NCBI GenBank assembly: GCA_902766215.1
Contig: CACXCV010000128.1
Location: forward strand, 1-6,120
Direction: 5' to 3'
Length of the DNA stretch: 6,120 nt
DNA from: Oscillospiraceae bacterium
Lineage (GTDB): Bacteria; Bacillota; Clostridia; Oscillospirales; Oscillospiraceae
Each line of letters opens with the position of its first letter. The first letter of the stretch is position 1. The position numbers were made by a program, and so were the translations under genes. The notes under the pieces are model-generated. The model did not search any database, was not told the DNA's origin, and was given only the letters and a program-made list of their open reading frames with translations. Of this stretch, positions 5,193 to 6,120 are shown in pieces.

Positions 5193-6120
5193 GCGCCATA
5201 TCCTTTCAGGCTGCGGATTCTGCCCAGCATCAGGCCAAGGGGCAGATAGATCAGCAGGTTGGGGTTTTGCGTCATCATGCCCAGCTCGACCGCCTGCTGC
5301 CAGTGCATCAGCAGAAAGGAAATCATGCAGCCGCGGACAACCGGGTCCTCCAGGTACGCTCTGCCGCGCTTGAGCAGGCCATACAGGCCGGCAATCCAAA
5401 ACGCATATCCCAGGCTTCCAAAGCTGACAAGGCAGGCCAGCGCGGCATTGTGCCAGCGCAGGGTGTCGATGTTTCCGTTTCCAAGCAGCGGGTGCTGCCA
5501 GAGCATCTGAAAGCCCATGCGCCAGGTCTCGTCCCGCCCGTTGAAAATCGGCTTGTGGAACGTACGGCTGCTCCAGGCGTCCAGCCGCCCGGCCTGGCCG
5601 CTGCTGGACAGCAGCGCGGAAACCGCGGCAACCGCCAGCGGGAGCAGCAGCGCGAAAAGCATCCGCCGCGGGGAGCGGAGAAAGCCGGGACACGTGCGCA
5701 GCAGGAGCAGCAGCCCCATAATCAGCAGCGCCGCCTGACAGGAGCGGGAGTCTGTGGGGAGGATCAGCCAGAATTCGGCGCAGCCGGCCAGAAGCAGCAG
5801 CAGCCTGCGCCCGGGCGCCCGTTCGTCCCAGAAAGCGGCCGCAAACAGGAGGTAGCTGAACAGCCCGATCATGGCAATGCTGTTGCCGTTCCAGCCCGAC
5901 AGCTTGGACCCATAATCATAAATGACAAGCACCGCCGTCCCCAGCGCCAGAACCGCAAGCCCGGCCAGGCGTGCCGCTCTTTGCGAGATTCGGATATTGG
6001 AGACGATGTAGACCATTAAAAAGCAGGAAAAATACTTGACCGCGCTCCAGGCGAAGCCATGCAGCAGCGCCGAGGAAAGGAAAACTGCCGTCATCCCGCC
6101 AAATGCCCGAAAAAGGTCCA
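5189..6120 (-). CDS. O-antigen ligase/polymerase-like membrane protein (Wzy/WaaL/TuaE type), partial at N-terminus
   Basis: This polytopic membrane protein probably polymerises glycan repeat units or ligates a finished glycan to an acceptor on the outer face of the cytoplasmic membrane. The visible part is 309 residues; the frame is open to the right edge, so the N-terminal third is missing. An ATG at 6094 is internal, with open frame on both sides, and is unlikely to be the start. Counting from that ATG, hydrophobic segments occur near residues 14-32, 43-60, 72-89, 97-113, 119-133, 145-162, 217-240 and 257-292. Family-like marks are a TDSRS motif at 114-118 opening a membrane segment, an extracytoplasmic loop (about 163-213) with NGRDETW (185-191) and LLGNGN (203-208), and WHNAAL (214-219) at the start of the next helix. 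That arginine-rich loop plus HN pattern is characteristic of the Wzy_C/WaaL family (PF04932). Sequence alone cannot tell polymerase from ligase. It overlaps the next gene by 4 bases. Confidence 0.85.
   Translation of the reverse strand, partial: DLFRAFGGMTAVFLSSALLHGFAWSAVKYFSCFLMVYIVSNIRISQRAARLAGLAVLALGTAVLVIYDYGSKLSGWNGNSIAMIGLFSYLLFAAAFWDERAPGRRLLLLLAGCAEFWLILPTDSRSCQAALLIMGLLLLLRTCPGFLRSPRRMLFALLLPLAVAAVSALLSSSGQAGRLDAWSSRTFHKPIFNGRDETWRMGFQMLWQHPLLGNGNIDTLRWHNAALACLVSFGSLGYAFWIAGLYGLLKRGRAYLEDPVVRGCMISFLLMHWQQAVELGMMTQNPNLLIYLPLGLMLGRIRSLKGYGA

Noticed and set aside
4182..5249. A 355-codon open frame on the plus strand, antisense to the first GT2
   Set aside because: It lies exactly opposite a gene with full GT2 motifs, and its product is rich in Arg, Pro, Gln and His with no recognisable domain, as expected of the reverse strand of GC-rich coding DNA.
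5193..5693. N-terminal extension of the first GT2 frame up to an ATG at 5693
   Set aside because: The extension overlaps the conserved membrane-protein gene, shows no domain, and the GT2 fold begins directly at the ATG at 5192, which has a ribosome site.
5096..6019. A 307-codon open frame on the plus strand over the membrane protein, with a Gln-rich product
   Set aside because: The glutamine runs are the reverse complement of leucine CTG codons in transmembrane helices, so it is a shadow.

Overview
The window is a fragment of a surface-polysaccharide (capsule, exopolysaccharide or cell-wall glycopolymer) biosynthesis and export operon. It is read entirely from the minus strand, so transcription runs from position 6120 down to 1. 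Seven genes fill it almost completely, and both end genes are cut by the window edges. The sequence is GC-rich by eye (roughly 60%). Shine-Dalgarno sites are purine-rich (GGGAGG, GGAGGGA, AGAGGGA), and most genes lie 2-16 bases apart or overlap by 4. High GC, the style of the GT2 proteins and the DUF1919-family gene suggest a GC-rich gut-type member of the Firmicutes (Clostridia, possibly Oscillospiraceae). This is an inference, and a Gram-negative host cannot be excluded from the sequence alone.

Layout in transcription order: (1) a polytopic membrane protein of the O-antigen ligase/polymerase (Wzy/WaaL/TuaE-like) type, lacking its N-terminus (6120-5189); (2) a GT-A fold family-2 glycosyltransferase (5192-4194); (3) a DUF1919-family 'exopolysaccharide biosynthesis protein' of unknown biochemical role (4188-3577); (4) a second, more divergent GT2 (3574-2576); (5) a third GT2 related to the first (2579-1596); (6) an ABC-2 type polysaccharide export permease of the Wzm/TagG/KpsM type (1579-728); (7) its ATPase partner of the Wzt/TagH/KpsT type, cut at the left edge just after the H-loop (725-1).

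Proposed working model: the GT2 enzymes add sugars to a lipid-linked acceptor on the cytoplasmic face, and the ABC transporter exports the glycan. The Wzy/WaaL-like protein would polymerise it, or transfer it to a final acceptor, outside the membrane. The DUF1919 protein contributes an unknown step. The point most worth a second look is that a Wzy/WaaL-like protein and an ABC exporter share one tightly coupled operon, because classical polysaccharide pathways usually use either Wzx/Wzy or an ABC transporter.

There is no RNA gene, mobile element, CRISPR array, promoter or terminator that I can support. No intergenic gap exceeds 16 bases, so the operon's promoter and terminator must lie outside the window. 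The many long plus-strand open frames are antisense shadows of GC-rich coding sequence. I see no strong evidence of a wholly new system.
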